From the NCBI GenBank assembly GCA_947628525.1, contig CANRAE010000003.1, positions 1 to 43,889 on the forward strand: a stretch of DNA of 43,889 nucleotides, in the 5' to 3' direction. This DNA is from an uncultured Bacilli bacterium (lineage in GTDB: Bacteria; Bacillota_I; Bacilli_A; RF39; UBA660). The notes beneath the pieces were generated by a model. That model was given only the letters and a program-made list of their open reading frames with translations, made no database searches and was not told the origin of the DNA. Both the position numbers and the translations under genes were made by a program. This document shows positions 30,583 through 40,872 of the stretch, one piece after another; positions within the stretch are counted from its first letter, which is position 1; each line of letters opens with the position of its first letter.

Positions 30583-31290
30583 ATGAATTTTTTGGAAAAA
30601 TTGAAAGAAAGCTTTTTTAATAATATTATTATTTATGGGTGTCTTTTATTAATGATGGTTGTTTCATTAAGTGTTAATTTTCTTGGTTATAATCATCTGG
30701 ATAAAAAATATGCGTTTATTAATACTATTCAAAATGATAACGAACAAGAAATAAGTATTAATGATAATAGTGAAAGACCCTATAAGGTAGAAATTAAAGG
30801 AGAGGTTGTAAATCCTGGCGTTTATGAAGTAGCAAGTGATAGTCGCGTTATTGATGTTATTGAATTAGCTGGTGGTTTATTGAGTGATGCTGATACTAGT
30901 GTTAATAATTTAGGTAAATTAGTAGAAGATGAAATGGTAATTATTATTTATAGTCAAGAAGAAGTAAAAAATTTTAATAGTGTAGTGCAGAGTGAAGAAG
31001 AAAAAAATAGTAAATGTAGTAATTTTAGTGCCATTCAAAATGATAGTTGTATAGAAAGTAATAATAATGATCGTGATCAAAAGAATGTAACTGTAAATAA
31101 AATTTCGATAAATAAAGCATCTAAGGAAGAATTAATGAGTTTATCTGGCATAGGGGAAGCTAAAGCGACAAGTATAATTGCATATCGCAATACAAATGGA
31201 TCTTTTAAAACAATTGAAGAGATCATGAAGGTATCAGGTATCGGTGAATCAGTTTTTGCCAAAATTAAAGATTATATTACTGTCGAATAA
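30583..31290 (+). CDS. comEA: Competence protein ComEA (SLBB + helix-hairpin-helix)
   Basis: VEIKGEVVNPGVYEVASDSRVIDVIELAGG; ISINKASKEELMSLSGIGEAKATSIIAYRN. Confidence 0.94.
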   Translation: MNFLEKLKESFFNNIIIYGCLLLMMVVSLSVNFLGYNHLDKKYAFINTIQNDNEQEISINDNSERPYKVEIKGEVVNPGVYEVASDSRVIDVIELAGGLLSDADTSVNNLGKLVEDEMVIIIYSQEEVKNFNSVVQSEEEKNSKCSNFSAIQNDSCIESNNNDRDQKNVTVNKISINKASKEELMSLSGIGEAKATSIIAYRNTNGSFKTIEEIMKVSGIGESVFAKIKDYITVE

Positions 31291-33355
31291 AACTTTTAAA
31301 GTCTTTTTCTTAATTGCTTTAATTTATGCTTTATTAATTACTAAATTTATTAATTTTAAAAGTAAATATAATTCTAATGATAATGTATTTAATGTCCAAA
31401 TAATAGATATTTATGTTGATGGTGATTATTTACGTTTAACTTTGAATGGTAAAGAAAAATTACAAGGAACATATTATTTTGAAAGTTTAGAAGAAAAAGA
31501 TTCATTTTTACAGCAATATCGTTGTGGTGATTATATAAAAATAAAAGGTTCTCTACAAAAGCCAAGCAATAATACTAATTTTAATTTATTTAACTATCGT
31601 CAATACTTAGAATATAACCATATTTACTATCTTTTAAAGATCGATAATTATAAATTAATAAAACATAATATAAATCCTTTTTATTATTTGAAAAATAAAG
31701 TAATTGACTATATTGAAAAAAGTCAATATTCTAATTCCTATTTAAAGACTTTTATTTTAGGTAATAATGATTATCTTGATTCTAATATTCAAAACGTTTA
31801 TCAAAAGATAGGGATTAATCATTTATTTGCTATATCAGGGATGCATATATATTTACTAACTTTTTTACTTATTTCTTTATTAAGAAAAATACATTTAAAA
31901 GAGAAAGTCATATTTGTTGTCATGCTTCCTTTTCTTATTTTTTATATGTTCTTAACTTCTTTTATTCCTTCCGTCGTACGAGCAAGTATCTTTTTTATTC
32001 TCACTTTTTTTAATCGTTTAATAAATAATAAAATGAATCTTATCGATCTAGCTTTATTAACTTTATCTATTATGATACTTATTAATCCTTTTCTTATTTA
32101 TAATATAAGTTTTCTTTATTCAAGTATTACTAGTACTAGTTTAATTATTTTTTATAAAAAAATTAATAACCATAAAAATTATTTTAGTAAATTATTAGTA
32201 GTATCTATCATATCTTTTTTAGTTTCTTTACCTATTTCTATATATTATTTTTCTCAGTTTAATTTATTATCCATAATTTATAATATAGTCTTTGTTCCTT
32301 TAATTAGCTTTATTATTTATCCATTTGCGATCATAACTTTTTTAATTCCTAGATTAGATCCTATTTTCTTTTGGCTTATTAATATTTTAGAAACATTAGC
32401 TAATATATTTAGTCATATACCAACTATTATTATTATGAAAAAACCTATTTTTCTTATATTACTAATCTATTACTCTTTAATTTATGCCTTTTTATTTACA
32501 AATAATAAAAAATTATTGTTCTTTTTAATAGTACTTTGGTTTATTCATTACCATTATAATTTCTTTTTTAAGAGCAATATGGTAATTATGTTAGATGTTG
32601 GGCAAGGGGATAGTATTTTATTATTTTCCAATAATCAAGCAGCTTTAATTGATACCTCATCCCAAAATAATTATTCAAAAGACAAATGGCAGTTAAGAAA
32701 TACTAATAAAACAATTGTCGATAATATCACTATTCCTTTATTAAAATCCTTAGGTATTAGAAAATTAGATTATTTAATTCTTACACATGGTGATTTTGAT
32801 CATATGGGTGAAAGTATTAACTTAGTAAAGAATTTTAAAGTAAATAAAGTTATTTTGAATAATGATAATTATAATGATTTGGAGCAAAATCTAATCCAAG
32901 TACTATTAAAGGAAAAGATTCCATATTCTAATAATATTGATAGATTAAAGGTTGGTAATTATTATTTGTCTTTTTTAAATACACGGATTTATGATAATGA
33001 AAATGATAATTCCAATGTTATTTATTTTAAATATAATCAATATCAATTTCTTTTTATGGGTGATGCAGGTATTATTAAAGAAAATGATATACTAACTAAG
33101 TATAAATTAAAGAACATTACTTTTTTTAAAGTAGGACATCATGGATCAGATACATCATCAAGTTTATTCTTTATAAACACTATTAAACCACAATATAGCT
33201 TAATTTCTGTTGGTAAAAATAATCGTTATGGTCATCCTAAAAAGATAGTCTTAAAAAATTTAGCTAATTCTAAAATATATAGGACTGATTTAGATGGAAG
33301 TGTTATGATTAAATTGAAAGGTAACAAATATAAAATCATAAATTGTCCACCATAA
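31244..33355 (+). CDS. comEC: ComEC/Rec2 DNA uptake channel with metallo-beta-lactamase-like domain
   Basis: GINHLFAISGMHIYLL, FIPSVVRASIFF, LDVGQGDSILL, LTHGDFDHMG; overlaps comEA end. Confidence 0.95.
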   Translation: MNQFLPKLKIILLSNKTFKVFFLIALIYALLITKFINFKSKYNSNDNVFNVQIIDIYVDGDYLRLTLNGKEKLQGTYYFESLEEKDSFLQQYRCGDYIKIKGSLQKPSNNTNFNLFNYRQYLEYNHIYYLLKIDNYKLIKHNINPFYYLKNKVIDYIEKSQYSNSYLKTFILGNNDYLDSNIQNVYQKIGINHLFAISGMHIYLLTFLLISLLRKIHLKEKVIFVVMLPFLIFYMFLTSFIPSVVRASIFFILTFFNRLINNKMNLIDLALLTLSIMILINPFLIYNISFLYSSITSTSLIIFYKKINNHKNYFSKLLVVSIISFLVSLPISIYYFSQFNLLSIIYNIVFVPLISFIIYPFAIITFLIPRLDPIFFWLINILETLANIFSHIPTIIIMKKPIFLILLIYYSLIYAFLFTNNKKLLFFLIVLWFIHYHYNFFFKSNMVIMLDVGQGDSILLFSNNQAALIDTSSQNNYSKDKWQLRNTNKTIVDNITIPLLKSLGIRKLDYLILTHGDFDHMGESINLVKNFKVNKVILNNDNYNDLEQNLIQVLLKEKIPYSNNIDRLKVGNYYLSFLNTRIYDNENDNSNVIYFKYNQYQFLFMGDAGIIKENDILTKYKLKNITFFKVGHHGSDTSSSLFFINTIKPQYSLISVGKNNRYGHPKKIVLKNLANSKIYRTDLDGSVMIKLKGNKYKIINCPP

Positions 33356-33359
33356 AAAT

Positions 33360-33391
33360 TAAAGATTATTATGCTAAAAGAGTAATCTTTT
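33360..33391 (+). terminator. Intrinsic terminator after comEC
   Basis: AAAGATTA ... TAATCTTT TTG. Confidence 0.6.
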
Positions 33392-33519
33392 GTTGATAAT
33401 AGTGATAAATATTATTGATAGTGTAATTATTAAATGCATATTATTTAATGAAGAAGATTTCATCAAGACGATATAATGTGTAAAGTTGACGTCAAAAAAG
33501 TTCAAAATATATTTTTGTG

Positions 33520-33615
33520 TTTAAAAGTGGTAACTTTTTAAAATATTGTCCATAATATATATTAGGACGCTTGCTAGCGTTTATATAGATTGAGGACTTT
33601 GGTCCTCTTTTTTTA
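33520..33615 (+). ncRNA. Candidate small structured RNA with terminator
   Basis: Promoter TTGACG-16bp-TATATT (33486-33513); hairpin AAAAGTggtaACTTTT; GTCC..GGAC; terminator GAGGACtttgGTCCTC TTTTTTT. Confidence 0.4.
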
Positions 33616-33675
33616 GAAGGTTGAATTTTTCTTCTTGATGTGATATAATCGTTCTATACGCAAGAGGTGTAGGTA

Positions 33676-34188
33676 ATGGATATTAATAATAAATATGAAG
33701 ATAAAGAATATATGCATATAGTAAGTGATATTATTGATAATAATGAATTTAATAAAACCAAAAATATAATCCATCATGGCTTAAATCGTTTTGATCATTG
33801 TATGCGTGTATCATATTATTCATATAAAGTAACCAAAGCATTGAAGTTAGACTATAAAGAAGTAGCTCGTGCTGGTTTGTTACACGATTTTTTCTATTCT
33901 GATAATAGTGATATTGAACCAACAAAAAGACTAGATGTTTTAATTAATCATCCTAAATATGCTTTGATAAATGCTAAAAAATACTTTGATTTATCTTTAA
34001 AAGAAGAAAATATTATTGCATCTCATATGTTTCCTGTTTCTTTAACAGTACCAAGATATATAGAAAGCTGGATTGTTGACTTGGTTGATAATGTTGTTGC
34101 TATATGTGAAGCTTTTTATGCTGCTAGAAAATATGTAAGTTTAGCAATTAATTTTCTATTATTGGTAGTTATTAACTATTGGCGTTAA
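33676..34188 (+). CDS. HD-domain phosphohydrolase family protein
   Basis: HHGLNRFDHCMRVSYYS, AGLLHDFFY. Confidence 0.85.
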   Translation: MDINNKYEDKEYMHIVSDIIDNNEFNKTKNIIHHGLNRFDHCMRVSYYSYKVTKALKLDYKEVARAGLLHDFFYSDNSDIEPTKRLDVLINHPKYALINAKKYFDLSLKEENIIASHMFPVSLTVPRYIESWIVDLVDNVVAICEAFYAARKYVSLAINFLLLVVINYWR

Positions 34189-34263
34189 AACAAATTAATA
34201 TTACTTAAAATAAACGGCTTGTCAAAAGTCGCTTTTTTAATGTGCTATCTCTTTGATGAATAT

Positions 34264-34298
34264 TAATAACATAAAAACGCACTTTTATCAAATGCGTT
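34264..34298 (+). repeat. Direct repeat copy 1 flanking toxin-like RNA
   Basis: taataacataaaaacgcacttttatcaaatgcgtt. Confidence 0.6.
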
Positions 34299-34364
34299 TT
34301 CTAAATTGTCGAAATTTAATATAAAAGCATTGTGTCAAAAACAAATGTTTGATATAATTATTTT

Positions 34365-34596
34365 AGGAACATTTAATAGTTGGGTGATTGCCAAACTTCA
34401 AGAAGAAGGGAGGCGATAGTATGAATAAGAAGGATTTTTTAATTCTATCTTTAGTAATTCTTATCTTCCTATTAGTATTATTACTATTTATAGTTTTAAT
34501 ATAAAAAGAAAATCACCTAACTCAACTGCTTTGAATTAGGTGAAACCAAACTTTTGGCAACACTCAACACTAGCATATTGAATGTTCCTTTTTTAT
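34365..34596 (+). ncRNA. Candidate type I toxin mRNA, highly structured
   Basis: TTGTGT-17-TATAAT promoter (34330-34358); 5' GGAACATT complementary to 3' AATGTTCC; TCACCTAA..TTAGGTGA hairpin; terminator T-run. Confidence 0.5.
34421..34504 (+). CDS. 27-aa hydrophobic peptide, candidate type I toxin
   Basis: MNKKDFLILSLVILIFLLVLLLFIVLI behind strong SD gggaggcgatagt; not in the supplied ORF track (too short). Confidence 0.55.
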   Translation: MNKKDFLILSLVILIFLLVLLLFIVLI

Positions 34597-34623
34597 TTTA
34601 TGCAAGTATCATGCACAAATACA

Positions 34624-34658
34624 TAATAACATAAAAATGCACTTTTATCAAGTACGTT
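34624..34658 (+). repeat. Direct repeat copy 2, exactly 360 bp after copy 1
   Basis: taataacataaaaatgcacttttatcaagtacgtt. Confidence 0.6.
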
Positions 34659-34712
34659 ATACATACTCGAATTATCTATTTTTACTCGAATTTTCCGAGT
34701 TTGGTATCAATC

Positions 34713-34788
34713 TGGTGTCCCCAATAGGACTCGAACCCATATCTATCCCTTAGGAGGGGATTGCTCTATCCTGCTGAGCTATGAGGAC
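34713..34788 (-). tRNA. tRNA-Arg(CCT), CCA encoded
   Basis: Reverse complement GTCCTCATAGCTCAGCAGGATAGAGCAATCCCCTCCTAAGGGATAGATATGGGTTCGAGTCCTATTGGGGACACCA; acceptor stem 7 bp, anticodon loop CTCCTAA, T arm GGTTCGAGTCC. Confidence 0.95.
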
Positions 34789-34895
34789 ATATTTAGATTA
34801 TAGCACAAATTAATAAGATAATAAAGTGTAAAGTACAAATGAAAAAAAGTGTGTTATCTAGACTCTTATGATATAATAAAAAAGAGGTTGGTCTT

Positions 34896-35852
34896 ATGAA
34901 ATATAGTATTATTGTTCCTGTTTATAATGTAAGTAAATATATTAGTAAATGTTTAGCAAGCATTAAGCAGCAATCTTATGATAATTTTGAAGTAATTATT
35001 GTTAACGATGGTACTACCGATAATAGTATGGAAATGATTACTCCGTTTGTTAAAAAAGATAAGCGTTTTAAAGTTTATAATAAAGAAAATGGTGGACTTA
35101 GTGATGCCCGAAATTTTGGCGTTCAATACGCTTGTGGGGATATTATACTTTTTGTTGATGGTGATGATTATATTGATCAAGATTTACTATTAAAGTTAGA
35201 TGAAGAATTTCAAAAAAGTAGGGATATAGACGTAGTTAGATTACAATTAAGATTAGTAAATGATGAAGGCACAGTTTTAGAACAACCACAATATTATGTT
35301 TTTTCTAATTTAGATGCCATTAGTGCTTATCCCATATTAATTAAAAACGTTTATGTCGATGTAGCTTGGGGTTATGCATATCGAAAAGACTTTTTTATCA
35401 ATAATAAATTTGCTTATGCCAAAGGTAAAATAAATGAAGATTTCGGTTTAACACATTTAATTTTATTAAAAGCTAACCATCTTTCTTCTATATCATATAT
35501 TGGTTATAATTATGTCCAAAGAGAAGGAAGTATTATGAATTCCAAAAATAGGGGGCAAAATCTTAGAAAAGTATATGATACTTTATATCATATTGATAAC
35601 TATATACAAATTTTAAAAAATGACACTAGTATACCTTTATCAAATAAAAAAATTTTAATTAATTATTTATTAAATACTTTGATACATCGAGCTAACTTAT
35701 TAGAAGATGACGATTTAAAACAATATATTAAAAATTTAAAACAAAGAAAAATATATAAATATTTTCCTAATAATACTAAAAAAGATAAAATAAGACGATC
35801 AGTAGTAAGATTTAACTTATCTTCTTATGTTTTAAAAAATAGAAATAAATAG
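34896..35852 (+). CDS. GT2-family glycosyltransferase
   Basis: YSIIVPVYNVSKYISKCLASIKQQSYDNFEVIIVNDGTTDNS; DGDDYI. Confidence 0.94.
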   Translation: MKYSIIVPVYNVSKYISKCLASIKQQSYDNFEVIIVNDGTTDNSMEMITPFVKKDKRFKVYNKENGGLSDARNFGVQYACGDIILFVDGDDYIDQDLLLKLDEEFQKSRDIDVVRLQLRLVNDEGTVLEQPQYYVFSNLDAISAYPILIKNVYVDVAWGYAYRKDFFINNKFAYAKGKINEDFGLTHLILLKANHLSSISYIGYNYVQREGSIMNSKNRGQNLRKVYDTLYHIDNYIQILKNDTSIPLSNKKILINYLLNTLIHRANLLEDDDLKQYIKNLKQRKIYKYFPNNTKKDKIRRSVVRFNLSSYVLKNRNK

Positions 35853-35861
35853 AGGTGGATT

Positions 35862-36368
35862 ATGAGTAAAACAGTAGTAAGAGATTGTAGTAGAAAAGAA
35901 CATTTAAGTTGGGATGAATATTTTATGTCTATTGCTATATTAACTTCTATGCGTAGCAAAGATCCTAATACGCAAGTAGGGGCATGTATTGTATCAGCTG
36001 ATAATAGGATATTATCGATCGGATATAATGGTACTCCTAATGGTTATAAAGATGAAGAATTTCCGTGGTCTAGGGAAGGGGAACCTTTGGATACTAAATA
36101 TTTGTATGTTTGTCATGCTGAACTTAATGCTATTCTAAATTTTAGAGGCGGAAGAAGGGAATTAGAAGGATCTAGAATATATGTGGATTTGTTCCCTTGT
36201 AACGAATGTAGTAAAGCTATTATTCAGTGTGGTATTAAAGAAGTTGTTTATTTAAGAGACAAATATAGCGATACTGATAGTGTTATTGCTTCAAAAAGAT
36301 TATTAGATAAATGCGGAGTAACATATAGACAAATGGACTTAAAAAAACAAATTAGTGTTAATAATTAA
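35862..36368 (+). CDS. dCMP deaminase (ComEB-like)
   Basis: DEYFMSIAILTSMRSKDPNTQVGACIV, CHAELNAIL, PCNECSKAIIQCGIKEVVY. Confidence 0.94.
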   Translation: MSKTVVRDCSRKEHLSWDEYFMSIAILTSMRSKDPNTQVGACIVSADNRILSIGYNGTPNGYKDEEFPWSREGEPLDTKYLYVCHAELNAILNFRGGRRELEGSRIYVDLFPCNECSKAIIQCGIKEVVYLRDKYSDTDSVIASKRLLDKCGVTYRQMDLKKQISVNN

Positions 36369-36382
36369 GGAGGTACTAATAA

Positions 36383-37055
36383 ATGGCTAAACCAATTATT
36401 GGAATTATAGGAAGAGCTGATTGTAGCGATACATATAGTACTATTAGTGTTTTAGAAGCATATCGTCGCGCTATTATAATGAGTGGTGGTAATCCTATTT
36501 TAATTTTACCTCCCCAAAATATTGATTATTATGATTTTGCCCCTAAAAACGTTGATCATTTAACGATTGGGGAAGAAGAAATGATTATAGATCAAATTAA
36601 ATTATGTGATGGTATTTTAATGCCAGGTGGTAATAAAAGGTATGAATATGATCATTTCATAACTAATTACTGTTTAAATAAAAATATTCCTATTTTAGGA
36701 ATTTGTTTAGGTATGCAGTTACTGGCTATGCATATTAAGCAAAATACATTAGTAGCAATTTTAGATAATTCTCACAAACTAAAAAGTGATGAAGCGCATC
36801 ATGTTACGCTAGATCCTAATTCTAAATTATGTCAAATTATCGGTACTACGCAATTAGATGTTAATAGTAGTCATAGTTTTAAAGTATCTGATGTAGGTGA
36901 TTTTAGTGTTGTCGGTCTAGCAAGCGATGGCACTATTGAAGCAATTGAACGTAAAGATAAAACTTTTGCCATCGGAGTACAATGGCATCCAGAACGCTTA
37001 ATGGATCATATAGAAAATAGGCGTTTATTTAATTATTTTATAGAGGTATGTCAAA

Positions 37056-37072
<17 letters not shown>
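36383..37072 (+). CDS. Class I glutamine amidotransferase, gamma-glutamyl hydrolase (peptidase C26-type)
   Basis: PILGICLGMQLLA nucleophile elbow; VQWHPE. Confidence 0.88.
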
Positions 37073-38413
<1,341 letters not shown>

Positions 38414-38477
38414 TAGGGTTTTGATTGACAAAAGAAATGGTAAATAGTAAAATTTAATTGTACAAGGGGTTGATAAA

Positions 38478-39614
38478 ATGCCAAAAAAAGAAAAAAAGTT
38501 TTTCAGTGAATTTGGTTTTACTTTAATTGAACTTTTAGCGGTCATTATTATTTTAGGGGTTTTATTATTAATTGCTGTTCCTGCTGTTAGTCGATATATA
38601 GATAGTTCAAGAAAGAACTCTTATATATCATCAGTTAAGGCTTTGGTAGATTCAGTTTCAGTTTCAATAAATTCTTTGGAGTTACCTTTTACACCAACAG
38701 CCAAACAAGCAGTAATTGTTCCTTTTTCAGCTATACATGTGGAAAGAGGTAAAGCTAATGTTAAATCACCATATGCTAATTATGATCCTGATAGAAGTTA
38801 TATTATTGTTACTTATGAAAATGGTGGATATAATTATTATGTTTCAGCAGTTGATGAAAGTGGTCATGGCATTCCGTTTGTTAAAGATAGTAATATTACG
38901 ACTAATGCTATAACAATTGATAAAAAAGAACTAGATAATAATGTTATCCCATTATCAACAATTAAAAGTGGTAAAGTAATTGATACTGATTTTTTAACGA
39001 TGAAATACGTTGAATCAAAGGGCGAATATTTAAAAATATCATTATGTTATGTCCCTTATACAAGAGGATCAGTCATCAAATTAAAGGATGAAAGTTTATG
39101 GTATGCCACTCTTGATAGTAATGAAGATGAAGAAATGATCAATTTAGTTAGTTATTATCATATGGAGACAGATTCTTCTTTATATGGTTTACAAAGTAGT
39201 AGTAAAACTTCTCCTGTAATATCTTTTCATGGTAATCAATCTGTTAATAGTTATGATGAATCTTCTATTAAATTAGTGGCAGATGCTATTGTATCAGCTG
39301 CGAAAATTAAATTAGCTGCTAATGGACTAAATATGGCTAATTCAACTGTTAGAATGCCATTAGTTGAAGATTTTGGTTGTTCATTAACCGCTTGGACTTG
39401 TATTGGTAATGTTCAAGAATTACGTTATTTTAAAACAGGTGGTGATGGTTACTTTTGGACGACCCAAAAAGATCCTGAGCGTGAAAATTGGTTTATTGCC
39501 ATAGGACCAGATGGTAAACAATTAGCAACGGCGGAAAATAAACGTGGTATTAGGATAATTTTAAATACCTTAAAATCTAATATTGATAAACAAGGTACTA
39601 AACAATTAAATTAA
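38478..39614 (+). CDS. Type IV prepilin-like protein with large C-terminal domain
   Basis: FGFTLIELLAVIIILGVLLLIAVPAVSRYID class III signal. Confidence 0.92.
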   Translation: MPKKEKKFFSEFGFTLIELLAVIIILGVLLLIAVPAVSRYIDSSRKNSYISSVKALVDSVSVSINSLELPFTPTAKQAVIVPFSAIHVERGKANVKSPYANYDPDRSYIIVTYENGGYNYYVSAVDESGHGIPFVKDSNITTNAITIDKKELDNNVIPLSTIKSGKVIDTDFLTMKYVESKGEYLKISLCYVPYTRGSVIKLKDESLWYATLDSNEDEEMINLVSYYHMETDSSLYGLQSSSKTSPVISFHGNQSVNSYDESSIKLVADAIVSAAKIKLAANGLNMANSTVRMPLVEDFGCSLTAWTCIGNVQELRYFKTGGDGYFWTTQKDPERENWFIAIGPDGKQLATAENKRGIRIILNTLKSNIDKQGTKQLN

Positions 39615-39640
39615 GAGTTCACAATCAGAACTCTTTTTTT
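39613..39640. terminator. Bidirectional-type terminator
   Basis: AGAGTTCacaatcaGAACTCT TTTTTT between convergent genes. Confidence 0.75.
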
Positions 39641-39641
39641 A

Positions 39642-39998
39642 TCATGACTTTAATTTGCTAATAATACTACCTAAAACAGAAGATATTAATATTATTACAT
39701 AAAAAACTAATGAGGATAAGTTAATGCTTTTATCAAAAAAGAAAGATGATAAGATAAAAACCAAAAAAATCATTAAACTTCCAATTTTTAATCCCTCAAT
39801 ATAACCTTTTTTATTACTTTTTCTGCCAATATAAAAGCCACCTACGAACATAGCAATAATGATACTTACTATTTCTAAAATATTTGAAGTACTAATACTA
39901 ATAACATTAAAATAACTAAGAGTACCTACTATCAAAGATAAAATAATAATACTGATAAAAATATACATATAGCTTTTTAAATACTTAATTAAAAACAC
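39642..39998 (-). CDS. Small four-TM membrane protein, TIGR04086-like
   Basis: Hydrophobic profile and IIAMFVGGFYIGRKSNKKGYIEGLKIG pattern. Confidence 0.65.
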   Translation of the reverse strand: MFLIKYLKSYMYIFISIIILSLIVGTLSYFNVISISTSNILEIVSIIIAMFVGGFYIGRKSNKKGYIEGLKIGSLMIFLVFILSSFFFDKSINLSSLVFYVIILISSVLGSIISKLKS

Positions 39999-40074
39999 AA
40001 AATCACTTCCTAATAAAAAATATGATTAGTATAAAAAAATATACCTTTAATCATAATAATATTAGGAGGCACCT

Positions 40075-40722
40075 ATGGACTATTTTATTGTTTTGTTTAG
40101 AACTATGTTATTTTATTTGATCATTACAGCTATATATCGTTTTATGGGTAAACGAGAGATTGGCCAATTAGGTATGGTAGATTTGATCGTATCTATTTTA
40201 ATTGCGGAGTTAGCTGCCATGGCTATTGAAAATAGAAGTGATAGTCTTTGGTTATCGTTACTACCTATTTTATTATTAGTTATCGTGCAAATAGGAATGT
40301 CATATTTATCTTTAAAAAATACTAAGATCAGAAATTTATTTGATGGCAGTCCATCAGTAATAATAAATAGAGGTAAAATAAATTTTAAAGAAATGATTAA
40401 TCAACGTTATAATATTGATGACTTATTAACGCAACTTCGTGAAAAACATATTCGCAGTATTGAAGAAGTTGATTATGCGGTATTAGAAACCAGTGGTAAA
40501 TTATCTGTCTTTAAAAAAGATAATAAATTATTTGGAGAATATCCTTTACCATTGATTCTTGATGGTGAAATTGATAATGATACTTTAAGACAAATAAATA
40601 AAGATGAAAAATGGTTAGAAAAAATGTTGCAAGATGAAAATGTAGAGTTACAGAATATTTTTTATGCTTTTTATCGGAATAAAAAATTGTTTTTAATTAA
40701 AGATAGTGATCTACGTAAGTAA
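40075..40722 (+). CDS. DUF421/YetF-family membrane protein
   Basis: YRFMGKREIGQLGMVDLIVSILIAELAAMAIE; GSPSVIINRGKINFKEM; EVDYAVLETSGKLSVFKK. Confidence 0.92.
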   Translation: MDYFIVLFRTMLFYLIITAIYRFMGKREIGQLGMVDLIVSILIAELAAMAIENRSDSLWLSLLPILLLVIVQIGMSYLSLKNTKIRNLFDGSPSVIINRGKINFKEMINQRYNIDDLLTQLREKHIRSIEEVDYAVLETSGKLSVFKKDNKLFGEYPLPLILDGEIDNDTLRQINKDEKWLEKMLQDENVELQNIFYAFYRNKKLFLIKDSDLRK

Positions 40723-40819
40723 AGAATAAGGATTAAATGGCTTTTAGATAATAAGAAAGTTCTTCACAAAATGGAGAACTTTTTACTATGCAAATAAAAA
40801 ATAGAGTAGTGCAATAAAG

Positions 40820-40851
40820 TTGACTAAAAAAAAGATTTGTGCTAATCTTTT
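40820..40851 (+). promoter_or_regulatory. Candidate promoter/operator of the TIR-STING operon
   Basis: TTGACT-17-TAATCT; perfect inverted repeat AAAAGATT-tgtgct-AATCTTTT overlapping the -10. Confidence 0.4.
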
Positions 40852-40872
40852 CCTAGAAAAGGTGGGTATAAA

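Noticed and set aside
33676-34188. HD-domain gene as a frameshifted or truncated pseudogene
   Set aside because: HD motifs intact and the hydrophobic C-terminus is plausible; no evidence of a continuing frame.
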